Origin: Cystobacter ferrugineus
Lineage (GTDB): Bacteria; Myxococcota; Myxococcia; Myxococcales; Myxococcaceae
Assembly (NCBI RefSeq): GCF_001887355.1
Contig: NZ_MPIN01000012.1
Coordinates: 1-60,931, forward strand
Length of the DNA stretch: 60,931 nucleotides
Reading direction: 5' to 3'
Shown: positions 49,620 through 58,878 of the stretch, piece by piece
How the letters are laid out: every line of letters begins with the position of its first letter
Numbering within the stretch: the first letter of the stretch is position 1
Notes under the pieces: model-generated
Databases searched by the model: none
What the model was told of the DNA's origin: nothing
What the model saw: only the letters and a program-made list of their open reading frames with translations
Position numbers and translations under genes: made by a program

Positions 49620-51397
49620 TGCACAAGTCGTTGTGGCGGTTGTTGGGGTACGCCCGCCCTCATGCGGCGGTGCTGGGCGCGGCGTTCGTGTGCATGGCGG
49701 TGCTGGGGCTGTGCACGGGGGCGTACGCGTACCTGATGGGCCCCGCGCTGCGCTTCCTGCTGTCGGGCGGCGAGCGGGGCTTTGGCGGCGAGCAGTCCGT
49801 GCCATGGCTGGCGGACCTGCCCCGCGAGGCCTCGCTCTGGGGCTTCCCCGTGGTGGTGGTGACCGTGGGGGTCGTCAAGGGCGTGGCGTACCTGGGCCAG
49901 TTCTTCTTCATGGGCCTCTTCGCCCAGAAGACGGTGGCGGACCTGCGGCGGGAGCTGTTCGTGCGCCTCACCTCGCTGTCGCCCGCGCAGCTCGCGCGTG
50001 AGCGGATGGGGGACCTGCTCAGCCGCTTCTCCGCGGACGTGCAGGCGGTGGAGGTGGCGGCCATGTACACCGTGGGCTCCTACCTGCGCGACTCGTTGCA
50101 GATCGTGGTGCTCGCCGGGGTGGCGCTGTCCCTCAGTCCATTGCTGGGCGGGTTGATGCTGTGCGTGCTTCCCCTGGCGGCGCTGCCGGCCTCCCGGCTG
50201 ACGCGCAAGGCGCTGCGGGGCACGCGCGAGGGACAGTTGCAACTGGGGCACCTCGCGGGCCAGCTCCAGGAGGGACTGGGCGGCATGCGCACCATCCAGG
50301 CCTTCAACGGGCAGGCGGCGGAGCTGGAGCGCTTCTCGTCGCACGCGCGCTCCCACGAGGAGGCCATGGTGCGGGCCGCGTGGGCGCGGGGCGGTGTGCC
50401 CGGGCTGATGGAGGTGCTGGCTGCGGCGGCGCTCGCGGGAGCCCTGGCCTACGCGGCGGCCACCCAGGCCATGGATCCCGCGTCGCTCCTGTCGTTCCTC
50501 ACCGCGGTGGTGCTCGTGTACCAGCCCGTGAAGGACCTGGGCCGGGTGACTCAGTTCGCGATGCAGGCGGGCGCGGCGGGCGAGCGGCTCTTCGCGCTGT
50601 TGGACTTGCGCCACCCGGTGGAGGACGCGCCCGGGGCCACCGAGGCGCCCGCGTTGAAGCACGGCCTCGTGTTGGAGGGCGTGGGTTTCTCCTATGGAGA
50701 GCGGCGGGCCCTGGAGGGGCTGACGGTGGAGCTGCCCGTGGGGCAGGTGGTGGCGCTGGTGGGGCCGAGCGGTGGCGGCAAGAGCACCATCACCCAGTTG
50801 CTGCTGCGCTTCGAGCGCCCGAGCGAGGGCCGGCTGCTCCTCGATGGGGTGGACGCGGACCGCTACATGGCGGAGAGCGTGCGGGCGAAGTTCGCGCTGG
50901 TGACCCAGGAGCCGCTGCTCTTCTCGGGCAGCGTGCGGGAGAACCTGAGCCTGGCGCGGCCGGACGCGACGCGCGAGGAGCTGGAGGCGGCGGCCCGGGT
51001 GGCCAACGCGCATGAGTTCATCCAGGCGCTGCCCGAGGGCTATGACACGCGGGTGGGCGAGCGGGGCGCGAAGCTGAGCGGAGGGCAGCGGCAGCGGCTG
51101 TGCATCGCGCGGGCGGTGCTGTCGCGGGCGCCGGTGCTGGTGCTGGACGAGGCGACGAGCAGCCTGGATCCAGAGAGCGAGCGCGAGGTGCAGGCGGCGC
51201 TCGCGCGGGTGTTGCCGGGGCGCACGGCGCTGGTGATCGCGCATCGGCTGTCGACGGTGGTGTCCGCGGATCGCATCTGCGTGGTGGAGGCGGGGCGGGT
51301 GGTGGAGCAGGGGCGACACGAGGAGTTGCTGGCACGAGGTGGCCCCTACGCGGCGCTCTGGGCGTTGCAGGCGGGGGCCGAGCGGGGCGCGGCATGA
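49619..51397 (+). CDS. msbA: MsbA-like lipid flippase (ABC exporter)
   Basis: The protein has 592 residues from ATG 49619, sharing a base with the upstream stop (a GTG at 49616 is also possible). Six membrane helices cover about 1-310, followed by a nucleotide-binding domain with Walker A GPSGGGKST (~382-390), signature KLSGGQRQRLCIARAV, Walker B VLVLDEATSSLD and the H-loop IAHRLS. Its position before waaA and lpxK favours lipid A-core flipping (MsbA), though multidrug export cannot be excluded. Confidence 0.88.
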   Translation: MHKSLWRLLGYARPHAAVLGAAFVCMAVLGLCTGAYAYLMGPALRFLLSGGERGFGGEQSVPWLADLPREASLWGFPVVVVTVGVVKGVAYLGQFFFMGLFAQKTVADLRRELFVRLTSLSPAQLARERMGDLLSRFSADVQAVEVAAMYTVGSYLRDSLQIVVLAGVALSLSPLLGGLMLCVLPLAALPASRLTRKALRGTREGQLQLGHLAGQLQEGLGGMRTIQAFNGQAAELERFSSHARSHEEAMVRAAWARGGVPGLMEVLAAAALAGALAYAAATQAMDPASLLSFLTAVVLVYQPVKDLGRVTQFAMQAGAAGERLFALLDLRHPVEDAPGATEAPALKHGLVLEGVGFSYGERRALEGLTVELPVGQVVALVGPSGGGKSTITQLLLRFERPSEGRLLLDGVDADRYMAESVRAKFALVTQEPLLFSGSVRENLSLARPDATREELEAAARVANAHEFIQALPEGYDTRVGERGAKLSGGQRQRLCIARAVLSRAPVLVLDEATSSLDPESEREVQAALARVLPGRTALVIAHRLSTVVSADRICVVEAGRVVEQGRHEELLARGGPYAALWALQAGAERGAA

Positions 51398-52566
51398 AGC
51401 CCTTCAGGGCGTGGGTGTGGGTGGGCAAGGGGCTGCGGGCCCTGGTGGGCCTGGTGTTGCTGCTCGTGGGGTGGGCGGGGTTCTTCACGTTCGCGGCCTC
51501 GTATGCGGACTACCCGGTGGTGCCTCCGGCGTCCGAGGGTCCCCGGTGGCCGCGCGGTGCCTTCCATGTGCACACCACGCGCTCGGACGGGCGGGCGACG
51601 GAGGCGGAGGTCGCCGCGGCGGCGAAGGCGGCGGGCCTGCACTTCGTGGTGCTCACGGATCACAACGACTTCACCCCGCGCGAGCCCGTCTTCGTGGACG
51701 GGGTGTTGCTGGTCCAGGGGGTGGAGATCTCCACGGCCGCGGGGCACCTCGTGGCGTTCGGCCTCGAGCGCCCGCTGGAGGGGGTGCACAAGGGGATGGA
51801 CGGGGGCGAGACCCAGGCGGCGGTGGCGCGGGCAGGGGGAGTGAGTGTGCTCGCCCATCCGGTGCAGGCGCGCAATCCCTGGCGCCACGAGGAGGCCGCG
51901 CGGCGGGCCGAGGGTTTCGAGCTGTACTCGGCGGACACGTTCTTCCGGAACGCGGTGCGCCACCCCTTCAGCCGGTTGTTGCCCGCGGTGGGCGCCTGGC
52001 TCGGCCAGCGCGTGCACGGGGTGATGCTGCTCGTCGAGCCGGACGAGGGGCCCGTGACGAAGCTCTTGGAGCTGGCGCGGGAGAAGCCGCGTCTGGCGCT
52101 GTGCGCGCACGATGCGCACGGCCTGCCGGGCTACGAGGAAGTCTTCCAGTCGCTGGCGATGTACCTGCCGCCCCGGGAAGACGGGGCCGCGCTGCCCGGG
52201 GACGCGCGAGCCGCCGCCGAAGTGGTGGTGGAGGGGCTCGCGAGTGGGCGGGCCCTCTGTGCGTTCCGGGCGCTGGGTGAACCCGAGGGCTTCTCCCTGG
52301 AGGGCGTGGACGCCGGGCGCCGGGAGGCCCACGTGGGGGACGTGCTCACCGTGCGCCTGCCACCGGGAGCCCGCGAGCACGTGCGCGTGGAGGTGCGAGG
52401 AGCGGGGCGGCTGCGACCGGACGGCGTGTCGGTGGATCTGGTGGAGGAGGGGGCGGTGCAGGTGGAGGCCTGGGTGGAGGCGCCGGGGCGGTTCTTCGGG
52501 AGCCGGTGGCGGCCGTGGATCGTCCCGAGTCCGATCCGGGTGCTGGCACGGGGCGTGGGGCGCTGA
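51394..52566 (+). CDS. Membrane-anchored PHP-domain phosphoesterase
   Basis: ATG 51394 overlaps the exporter stop (ATGA), giving 390 residues. One N-terminal membrane helix (LVGLVLLLVGWAGFFTFAA) precedes a PHP domain with HVHTTRSDG, LTDHND, G-V-E-I-S, LAHP and A-H-D-A-H, a nearly complete metal set. The C-terminal ~90 residues are beta-rich. It probably faces the periplasm and cleaves a phosphoester, perhaps on a lipid or sugar phosphate given the LPS setting. The substrate is unknown. Confidence 0.82.
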   Translation: MKPFRAWVWVGKGLRALVGLVLLLVGWAGFFTFAASYADYPVVPPASEGPRWPRGAFHVHTTRSDGRATEAEVAAAAKAAGLHFVVLTDHNDFTPREPVFVDGVLLVQGVEISTAAGHLVAFGLERPLEGVHKGMDGGETQAAVARAGGVSVLAHPVQARNPWRHEEAARRAEGFELYSADTFFRNAVRHPFSRLLPAVGAWLGQRVHGVMLLVEPDEGPVTKLLELAREKPRLALCAHDAHGLPGYEEVFQSLAMYLPPREDGAALPGDARAAAEVVVEGLASGRALCAFRALGEPEGFSLEGVDAGRREAHVGDVLTVRLPPGAREHVRVEVRGAGRLRPDGVSVDLVEEGAVQVEAWVEAPGRFFGSRWRPWIVPSPIRVLARGVGR

Positions 52567-52597
52567 GATCTGCTAGAGGGACGCGGCCCGGCCTCCC

Positions 52598-53866
52598 ATG
52601 CGCTTGCTCTACGTCCTCGCCAGCTACCTGCTCTTCGCCGTGCTGTTTCCCGTGCTGTCCTTGCACCGCAAGACGCGCAATGGGTTGAGGCAGCGGCTCG
52701 GCTACTACGCGCCGGGGGAACTGCCCCCGCGCGGGGCGGGACCGACGTTCTGGCTGCATGGGGCGAGCGCGGGAGATCTCCTGGCGCTCTCGCCGATGTT
52801 CGCGCCGCTCCGGGCGCGCTTTCCGGGGTGCCGGATCATCCTCTCCACGATGACGGACTCGGGTTTCATGATGGGGCGTGGGCGGTTGGCGAAGGAGGTG
52901 GACGCGGTGGTGTATGCGCCGTACGACCTGTGGGGCGCCACGCGGCGGGCGGTGCGTGCCATCCAGCCGGACCTGTTGGTGCTCGAGTACACGGAGATCT
53001 GGCCCAACCTCATCCGCGCGGCGAAGCGGGCCGGGGTGAAGGTGACGCTGACGAACGGGCGCTTCTCCCCGGGGCAGCAGGGCAAGTACCGGCTGTTGTT
53101 CTCGCTGATTGGCAATCCGCTGCGGGACATGGCGCTGTTCCTGATGCGGGGCGAGGACGAGGCGGAGCGGGCCCTGGCGCTGGGCGCGCCGGGCGAGCGG
53201 GTCTTCGTGACGGGGAACACCAAGTTCGATGCCCTGGCGGCGGTGGGCCCGGGGCAGGAGGACGAGGCGCTGCGGGGCGCGCTGGGGCTGAAGGCGGGAG
53301 AGCGGGTGTGGATCGCCGGCAGTACCCACGAGGGCGAGGAGGAGCACCTGTTGGCGGTCTACCGCCGGCTGCTGGACGTGCATCCGGACCTGCGGCTGGT
53401 GATCGCGCCGCGGTACATCGATCGGGCGGGGAGGATCGCCGCGCTGGCGAGGGACGCGGGGTTGAGCGTGGGCTTGCGCTCGAAGGGGAACGAGGAGGGA
53501 GGACGGGTGGTGGTGCTGGACACGATGGGCGAGCTGTCGCGGGCGTATCGGCTGGCCTCGTTGGTGTTCGTGGGCGGCTCGTTCACGACGCGCGGGGGGC
53601 AGAACATCCTGGAGCCGGCGGGACAGGGCAAGCCGGTGTTGTTCGGGCCGCACATGGAGAACTTCCAGGACAGCGTGCAGGTGCTGGTGGGGCGGGGAGG
53701 CATCCAGGTGAACGACGCGGAGCACCTGTACCGGGTGATGTCGGAGCTGTTGCAGAAGCCGGAGAACGTGACGTCGCTCGGGGTGCTGGCGAGGACGACG
53801 GTGCGGCAGGTGTCCGGGGCGAGCCAGCGCAACGTGGAGCACATGGCGCGGGTGTTGGCGCGATGA
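52598..53866 (+). CDS. waaA: 3-deoxy-D-manno-octulosonic acid (Kdo) transferase
   Basis: The 422-residue GT30 enzyme (kdtA) has an N-terminal membrane anchor (LLYVLASYLLFAVLFPVL). Its motifs are: WLHGASAGDLLALSPM with E/A variation of the usual H-A-x-S-x-G-E, LEYTEIWPNLI, GSTHEGEEE, and GGSFTTRGGQNILEPA. It adds Kdo to lipid IVA. It starts 31 nt after the PHP gene and its stop overlaps the next glycosyltransferase ATG. Confidence 0.93.
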   Translation: MRLLYVLASYLLFAVLFPVLSLHRKTRNGLRQRLGYYAPGELPPRGAGPTFWLHGASAGDLLALSPMFAPLRARFPGCRIILSTMTDSGFMMGRGRLAKEVDAVVYAPYDLWGATRRAVRAIQPDLLVLEYTEIWPNLIRAAKRAGVKVTLTNGRFSPGQQGKYRLLFSLIGNPLRDMALFLMRGEDEAERALALGAPGERVFVTGNTKFDALAAVGPGQEDEALRGALGLKAGERVWIAGSTHEGEEEHLLAVYRRLLDVHPDLRLVIAPRYIDRAGRIAALARDAGLSVGLRSKGNEEGGRVVVLDTMGELSRAYRLASLVFVGGSFTTRGGQNILEPAGQGKPVLFGPHMENFQDSVQVLVGRGGIQVNDAEHLYRVMSELLQKPENVTSLGVLARTTVRQVSGASQRNVEHMARVLAR

Positions 53867-54885
53867 GGATCCTGCATCTGCTCGCGAGTCCCTACTGGAG
53901 CGGCCCGGCGGAGAACGTGGCGTTGCTGGCGCTGGCGCAGCGCGAGGCGGGACACGAGGTACGGGTGGCGGTGGACCGGCGGCGCGCGAAGGCGTCGTCG
54001 GAGGAGCTGGCGGTGCCGCGCCTCGAGGCGTTGGGGCTGCTGGACGAGGGCGGGCTGGAGTTGTCGGTGAAGTCGCCGCCGTGGCGGATGGTGGGGGACG
54101 GGTGGCGGTTGAGGAGGCGGAGCGTGGAGGTGGTGCATGCGCACTTCACGCATGATCACCTGGTGGCGCGCTGGGGGCGGCCGCGGGGCGCGGTGTTGAT
54201 CCGCTCGGTGCATGCGCCGAGATCGTTGCGCGCCTCGTTGCCGGACGCGGATGCGTACACGGTGCCCGCGTCCTCGCTGATCACCCGGCTGGTGGGCCGG
54301 CGCGTGCAGGTGTTGCCGCCATTGGTGGATGGGATGTTCCGGCCCGAGGCGGACCGGGAGGCGCTCCGGAGGGAGCTGGGGCTCACGGGCTCGCCGCTCA
54401 TCGGCATGGTGTCGACGTTCCAGGTGTCACGCCGGCACGCGCTCGGGGTGGAGGCGTTCGCGAGGCTGCGGCGAGCGCACGCGGAGGCCCGGTTGGTGCT
54501 GGTGGGAGATGGGGGCCTGGTGGAGACGGTGCGCGAGCAGGTGCGGGGGCTGGGGTTGGAGGAGGGGGTGACGTTCGCGGGCTATCAGCGGGGGGAGTCG
54601 TTCGCGCGCTGGCTGAAGGCGCTGGACGAGGTGTGGATATTGGGGCTGGGGAACGACTGGAGCGCGAGGGCGGCGGCGCAGGCGCGGGCCTGTGGGGTGC
54701 ACGTGGTGGGGGTGGAGGAGGGCAACCTGCCGGCGCTGGCGGACGCGCGGGTGGAGGAGCTGACGCCGGAGGCGGTGGTGGCGGCCTCGGAGTCGGGGGA
54801 GCGGGCGCTGGTGGAGCATCCGGGCAACGCGCGGATCGCCGCGGACGTGCTCGCGCTGTACGAGCGGGCGAGGGCCGGGCGGTGA
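53863..54885 (+). CDS. GT4 family glycosyltransferase
   Basis: The protein has 340 residues; ATG 53863 lies in the waaA stop overlap. It has a two-domain GT-B layout: an N-terminal domain with LHLLASPYWSGPAENVALLA and VVHAHFTHDHL, and a C-terminal domain with LIGMVSTFQVSRRHALGVEA and LVLVGDGGL. The final E-x7-E type motif is degenerate. It probably adds an inner-core or other envelope sugar. The donor and acceptor cannot be read. Its end overlaps the lpxK start. Confidence 0.82.
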   Translation: MRILHLLASPYWSGPAENVALLALAQREAGHEVRVAVDRRRAKASSEELAVPRLEALGLLDEGGLELSVKSPPWRMVGDGWRLRRRSVEVVHAHFTHDHLVARWGRPRGAVLIRSVHAPRSLRASLPDADAYTVPASSLITRLVGRRVQVLPPLVDGMFRPEADREALRRELGLTGSPLIGMVSTFQVSRRHALGVEAFARLRRAHAEARLVLVGDGGLVETVREQVRGLGLEEGVTFAGYQRGESFARWLKALDEVWILGLGNDWSARAAAQARACGVHVVGVEEGNLPALADARVEELTPEAVVAASESGERALVEHPGNARIAADVLALYERARAGR

Positions 54886-55931
54886 GCGGCCCCACGGCGA
54901 TCGAGCGGGTCTTCTATCCGGGGGCGCCGGAGCCGTGGAGGCGCCGGGCGATGCTCGCGCCGCTGGAGCTGTTGTCGTGGGGGTATGGGGCGGGCGTGCG
55001 GCTGCGCGGCGCGTTGTACGACGCGGGGTGGCTGAGTGGGGAGCGGGTGGAGGGCCTGCGGGTCATCTCGGTGGGCAACCTGAACGTGGGTGGGACGGGG
55101 AAGACGCCCGCGGTGCTCTACCTGGCGGAGCTGCTGGTGCGGGAGGGCAAGCGCGTGGGCATCCTCACGCGAGGGTATGGGCGCGGCTCGAAGGAGCCGT
55201 TGAGCTTCACGGGGCGGGAGCGGCTGCCGCCGGTGGAGGAAGCGGGGGACGAGCCCTTGCTGTTGGCGCGCCGGTGTCCCGAGGCCCGGCTGTTGGTGGG
55301 AGCGGACCGGCGGGCGTTGGCGCGGAGGGCGCGGGACGAGTACGGGCTGGAGGTGGTGCTGTTGGACGATGGTTTCCAGCACCGGCGGTTGGCGAGGGAC
55401 GAGGACGTGGTGGTGGTGGACGAGGCGGTGGGTTTTGGCAATGGCCGGATGTTGCCGCGAGGGCCCTTGCGCGAGCCCCTGGCGGCCCTGAAGCGGGCCA
55501 CGCTCGTGTGGGTGCGAGCGTCCTCACAGCCCAGGGTGGACTGGCCGCCGTTCACGGCGCCCCGGGTGCGGACGCTCTACCAGCCCACGGGCTGGGTGGA
55601 CCCCGAGGGGGTGCTGCATCCTCCTGGGGCGCTGCGGGGAATGCCGGTCCTGGCGCTGGCGGGGTTGGCGCGGCCGGGAGGCTTCCTCCGGACGCTGGGG
55701 GCGCTGGGTGTGGAGGTGCGGGGGACGGCCTTCTTCGCGGACCATCATCCTTTCAGCGCGCGGGAACTCGAGGAAGTCCGGGCCCGGGCGGTGAAGCTGG
55801 GGGCGCGGGTGGTGACGACGGAGAAGGACCGGGTGCGTCTTTCCGTGGATTTCGAGACATGGGCGGTGAGACTGGGCGTGGAAGTGCTGGAGGGTGAGGC
55901 GCATCTCCGCCAGGCCTTGGGGCTTACGTAG
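54882..55931 (+). CDS. lpxK: Tetraacyldisaccharide 4'-kinase
   Basis: The protein has 349 residues from GTG 54882 overlapping the upstream stop (GTGA). Walker A is SVGNLNVGGTGKTP (~64-77). RGYGRGS, D-E-P-L-L-L-A, VGADRRALA and LLDDGFQHRRLARDEDVVV are all diagnostic of LpxK. It phosphorylates the lipid A precursor at the 4' position. Thirty-one nt separate it from the heptose kinase gene, which has its own GAGGAG. Confidence 0.95.
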   Translation: MSGPTAIERVFYPGAPEPWRRRAMLAPLELLSWGYGAGVRLRGALYDAGWLSGERVEGLRVISVGNLNVGGTGKTPAVLYLAELLVREGKRVGILTRGYGRGSKEPLSFTGRERLPPVEEAGDEPLLLARRCPEARLLVGADRRALARRARDEYGLEVVLLDDGFQHRRLARDEDVVVVDEAVGFGNGRMLPRGPLREPLAALKRATLVWVRASSQPRVDWPPFTAPRVRTLYQPTGWVDPEGVLHPPGALRGMPVLALAGLARPGGFLRTLGALGVEVRGTAFFADHHPFSARELEEVRARAVKLGARVVTTEKDRVRLSVDFETWAVRLGVEVLEGEAHLRQALGLT

Positions 55932-55962
55932 GAGAAGGTGGGCTTGTGGGTGAGGAGCCGGT

Positions 55963-56994
55963 GTGGGACAACGCGGCGCCATGGCAGCCGTCCTACCCGC
56001 CCGAGCGATGTCCACCCTGGCGCAGCTACCCCTGGCGTTCTCGCGCCGGAGGGTGCTGATGGTGGGGGATCTCGTCGCCGACCACTACATCTACGGCCAG
56101 ACGGATCGGGTGAGCCGGGAGGCGCCGGTGCTGATCGTCCGCCACGAGTCCTCGGAGGTGAAGCTGGGGGGAGGGGCGAACGTGGCGGCGAACGTGCGAG
56201 CGCTGTCGGGGCGGGTGACGGCGGTGGGAGTGTTGGGCACGGACGAGATGGGCCGGGCGTTGCGCAAGCTATTCGACGAAGCGGACATCCAATTGAGCGC
56301 GGTGAGTGCGCGGGGCGTGGAGACGGAGACGAAGACGCGCATTCTGGCGGGCGGGGTGAGCACGACCCGGCAGCAGATGTTGAGGTTGGACCGGGGCCAG
56401 CGGGGGCCCTTGCCGCCGCGGTTGAGGCGGGCCCTGGTGAAGCGGGTGGAGGAAGCGGCGAAGGACGCGGACGCGGTGGTGGTGTCGGACTACGGGGCGG
56501 GGGTGGTGGGGGACGAGATGCGCGAGGCACTGCGCGCGCTGGCGGCGGACGGTATGCCGGTGTGCGTGGACAGCCGCTACAGCTTGTTCGCGTTCACCGG
56601 GGTGACGGTGTGCAAGCCGAACGAGCCGGAGTTGCAGGCGTTGGTGGGCCGTCCCTTGAGGACGGAGGCGGAACTGCTGGAGGCGGGGCAGGAGGCGGTG
56701 AAGCGGCTGCGCTGCCAGGCGTTGTTGGTGACGCGGGGCCGGCATGGCATGGCGCTCTTCGATGCGAAGGGGGGAGTGGACCTGGTGCCGGTGCACGGGG
56801 CGAAGGACGCGGTGGACGTGACGGGGGCGGGAGATACGGTGATCGCGGCGTTCTCGCTGGGGTTGGCGGCTGGAGGTAGCTTTGGGGACGCGGCGCGGCT
56901 GGCGAACGTGGCGGGAGCTCTGGCGGTGCAGAAGCTGGGCACGGCGACGGTGGCGCGCGACGAGTTGTTGGGAGAGCTGAGGGGTACGAGATGA
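55963..56994 (+). CDS. rfaE1: D-glycero-beta-D-manno-heptose-7-phosphate kinase
   Basis: The protein has 343 residues from GTG 55963, chosen for GAGGAG 5 nt upstream; ATGs at 55981 and 56008 are alternatives. It is a PfkB-fold kinase with MVGDLVADHYIYGQTDRVS, LGGGANVAANV, C-K-P-N-E-P-E and the ATP-site signature DVTGAGDT (~285). It makes heptose 1,7-bisphosphate for ADP-heptose and the LPS inner core. In E. coli it is fused with the next enzyme as HldE; here the two are separate genes overlapping by 4 nt. Confidence 0.93.
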   Translation: MGQRGAMAAVLPARAMSTLAQLPLAFSRRRVLMVGDLVADHYIYGQTDRVSREAPVLIVRHESSEVKLGGGANVAANVRALSGRVTAVGVLGTDEMGRALRKLFDEADIQLSAVSARGVETETKTRILAGGVSTTRQQMLRLDRGQRGPLPPRLRRALVKRVEEAAKDADAVVVSDYGAGVVGDEMREALRALAADGMPVCVDSRYSLFAFTGVTVCKPNEPELQALVGRPLRTEAELLEAGQEAVKRLRCQALLVTRGRHGMALFDAKGGVDLVPVHGAKDAVDVTGAGDTVIAAFSLGLAAGGSFGDAARLANVAGALAVQKLGTATVARDELLGELRGTR

Positions 56995-57482
56995 GCACGC
57001 TGGAAAAGGTGCGGGGGCTGGCGGAGGTGGTGGAGCAGCGCGAGCGCTGGCGAGCGGATGGCGAGACGGTGGCGCTGGCCAATGGAATTTTCGATCTGCT
57101 CCATGTCGGACATGTGCGCTATCTGGAGGGAGCCCGGGCGCTTGCGGACCATCTGGTGGTGGCGGTGAACTCGGACGCGTCGACGAGGGAGTACAAGGGA
57201 CCGGGCCGGCCGCATATCCCGGAGGGGGAGCGGGCGGAGATGGTGGCGGCGCTGGCGTGTACGGATCGGGTGCTGATATTCGACGAGCCGAACGTGCGGT
57301 CCATCATCCGGGCGTTGAAGCCGGACGTGCACGTGAAGGGGACGGACTACACGCCAGACAGCATTCCCGAGGCGGACGAGGTTCGCGCCTATGGGGGCCG
57401 GGTGGCGGTGGCGGGGGATCCCAAGAATCACAGCACGACGGAGTTGGCCCGGCGGTTGCGAATGGACCGAGGACCCGGATAG
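56991..57482 (+). CDS. rfaE2: ADP-heptose synthase nucleotidyltransferase domain
   Basis: The 163-residue protein has the cytidylyltransferase-fold HxGH motif (IFDLLHVGHVRYL, about 33-45), VNSDASTREYKGPGRP, and a KGTDYTPDSIPE segment typical of the HldE C-terminal half. It adenylates heptose-1-phosphate. ATG 56991 overlaps the kinase stop. Separate kinase and transferase genes are common outside enterobacteria. Confidence 0.94.
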   Translation: MSTLEKVRGLAEVVEQRERWRADGETVALANGIFDLLHVGHVRYLEGARALADHLVVAVNSDASTREYKGPGRPHIPEGERAEMVAALACTDRVLIFDEPNVRSIIRALKPDVHVKGTDYTPDSIPEADEVRAYGGRVAVAGDPKNHSTTELARRLRMDRGPG

Positions 57483-57491
57483 GGGGCGCAC

Positions 57492-57713
57492 ATGATGTTT
57501 TTCGAGGAGTTGTTGAGGGTGTTGGCCTGCCCTCGTTGCAAGGAGCCGCTCTCGCTCGATGAGGCGGGGTTGGCCGCTTGCGAGGGTGGGGAAGAGACGA
57601 GCGGGTCGGGGACGCTGAGCTGCGCGGGATGTGCGCTCGCCTATCCCATTCGGGATGGGGTTGCGGAGTTGCTCTCCGGCGAGGCGAGCCCGTGGGTGAA
57701 GTCAGGATACTGA
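57492..57713 (+). CDS. Trm112-like zinc-ribbon protein
   Basis: The 73-residue protein has two C-x-x-C pairs (LACPRC and CAGC) around a short loop and YPIRDGVAELL, the YcaR/Trm112 pattern. Such proteins accompany lpxK and kdsB in many Gram-negatives and may activate methyltransferases. It starts 9 nt after rfaE2; its last 12 nt overlap the convergent GT9 gene. Confidence 0.85.
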   Translation: MMFFEELLRVLACPRCKEPLSLDEAGLAACEGGEETSGSGTLSCAGCALAYPIRDGVAELLSGEASPWVKSGY

Positions 57714-58802
57714 GCTGCGGACCTGGAGTTGTTCGGCGAAGGAGCGGACCTCCTCGAAGACACGGGTCTCGAGGTCTCCGCCCGAGTCGACGACGGGGGT
57801 GAGGTCCAGCATGTGGTGGGGCGGGTAGGGGTGTCCCCAGCGCTCCATGTCCATGCGGAGGAAGAGGCCCAGGGTGGGCGCTCCGACGGCGACGGACAGG
57901 TGCATGGGCCCGGTGTTGTTGCAGAGGGTGAGCCCGGCGTCGCGCATGAGGGCGGCCAGCTCATCGATGTTGGTGGGAGGCGCGAGTTGGGCGCCCGGAG
58001 CCGCGGCGACCACGGAACGAGCGAGCTCCTCCTCGCCGGGACCCCAGGTGACGATGGGGGTGCGTCCGCAGGCGAGCAGGGCGCGAGCGCCGGCGGCGAA
58101 GGCCTCGGGAGGGATGCGGCGCCAGCCGAGCCGCCCGCCGGGGTTGACCACGGCGCGGGGAGAGCCGGCCCCGGCCTCGAGCCAGTGATGGAACTTCTCG
58201 CTGATGAGGGGGCGGCGGAAGGACATGCGCGGGGGCTGCTCGTCCCGGAGGAAGGGGGAGAGCAGGTGCAGGCGCTGGCGCATTTCGCTGGAGGTATCGG
58301 AGCGGGCCGGGATGGACAGCGAGTGCAGCAGGTGGACGGGCCTCTGCTTGGGGCCGATGACGAGGGCGTGGGGCCCCACGAGCCGGGAAACGATGGCGGA
58401 GGTCACCGAGGGGCTGGACCAGTTGGCGCAGTCGACGACGACGTCATAGCGCTCGCGGCGCAGGGCGCGGATGCCGGGGGCGAGGGCGCCGAGCCACAGC
58501 AGGCGCCGGTTGAAGGCGATGACGCGATCGGCCTCGGGGTGGCCGGCGAGGACGCGCGCGACCTTGGCGTGGGCGAGGACGTGGACCTCGGGGGGCCGGG
58601 GGGTGGATTTGAGGGCGCGGATGAGGGGGGTGGTGAGGAGGGCCTCCCCGACGCGGTTGTCGATGCGAACCAGGAGGACGCGTCGGGGGGAGGGGAGGGA
58701 CTGCCCTGCCTGCCGGCGTCGGCCGGGGCGCCACAGGAGGGCGGATGCCACGAGAGCGAGTGCCAGCTTCGCCCAGTACTCGAGCCGCTTGTGCCAGACC
58801 AT
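57702..58802 (-). CDS. GT9 family (ADP-heptose:LPS heptosyltransferase-like) glycosyltransferase
   Basis: The protein has 366 residues from the ATG at 58802; an ATG at 58817 is possible but overlaps a TATGGT box. A membrane-prone N-terminus is followed by VLLVRIDNRVGEALLTTPLI (GT9 opening), VVNPGGR, the C-terminal CNNTGPMHLSVAVGAPTLGL signature and R-W-G-H-P. The ADP-heptose made by the rfaE1/rfaE2 products encoded nearby is the likely donor, transferred to Kdo or core heptose. It converges on the Trm112-like gene. The long open frame extending upstream to 59534 is the shadow of yicC. Confidence 0.85.
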   Translation of the reverse strand: MVWHKRLEYWAKLALALVASALLWRPGRRRQAGQSLPSPRRVLLVRIDNRVGEALLTTPLIRALKSTPRPPEVHVLAHAKVARVLAGHPEADRVIAFNRRLLWLGALAPGIRALRRERYDVVVDCANWSSPSVTSAIVSRLVGPHALVIGPKQRPVHLLHSLSIPARSDTSSEMRQRLHLLSPFLRDEQPPRMSFRRPLISEKFHHWLEAGAGSPRAVVNPGGRLGWRRIPPEAFAAGARALLACGRTPIVTWGPGEEELARSVVAAAPGAQLAPPTNIDELAALMRDAGLTLCNNTGPMHLSVAVGAPTLGLFLRMDMERWGHPYPPHHMLDLTPVVDSGGDLETRVFEEVRSFAEQLQVRSSVS

Positions 58803-58842
58803 CGGGGCGCGGACCATAGCAGAGCGGGCGCGCGCGGGTGGC

Positions 58843-58871
58843 TTGACCTGATGGCCGGAAGCGCCTAGCAA
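58843..58871 (+). promoter_or_regulatory. Leaderless promoter of yicC-gmk
   Basis: TTGACC at 58843-58848, a 17-nt spacer, and TAGCAA at 58866-58871. ATG 58879 begins 7 nt after the -10, so the mRNA should start at the AUG. No ribosome binding site is present. Confidence 0.65.
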
Positions 58872-58878
58872 GCCGCCA

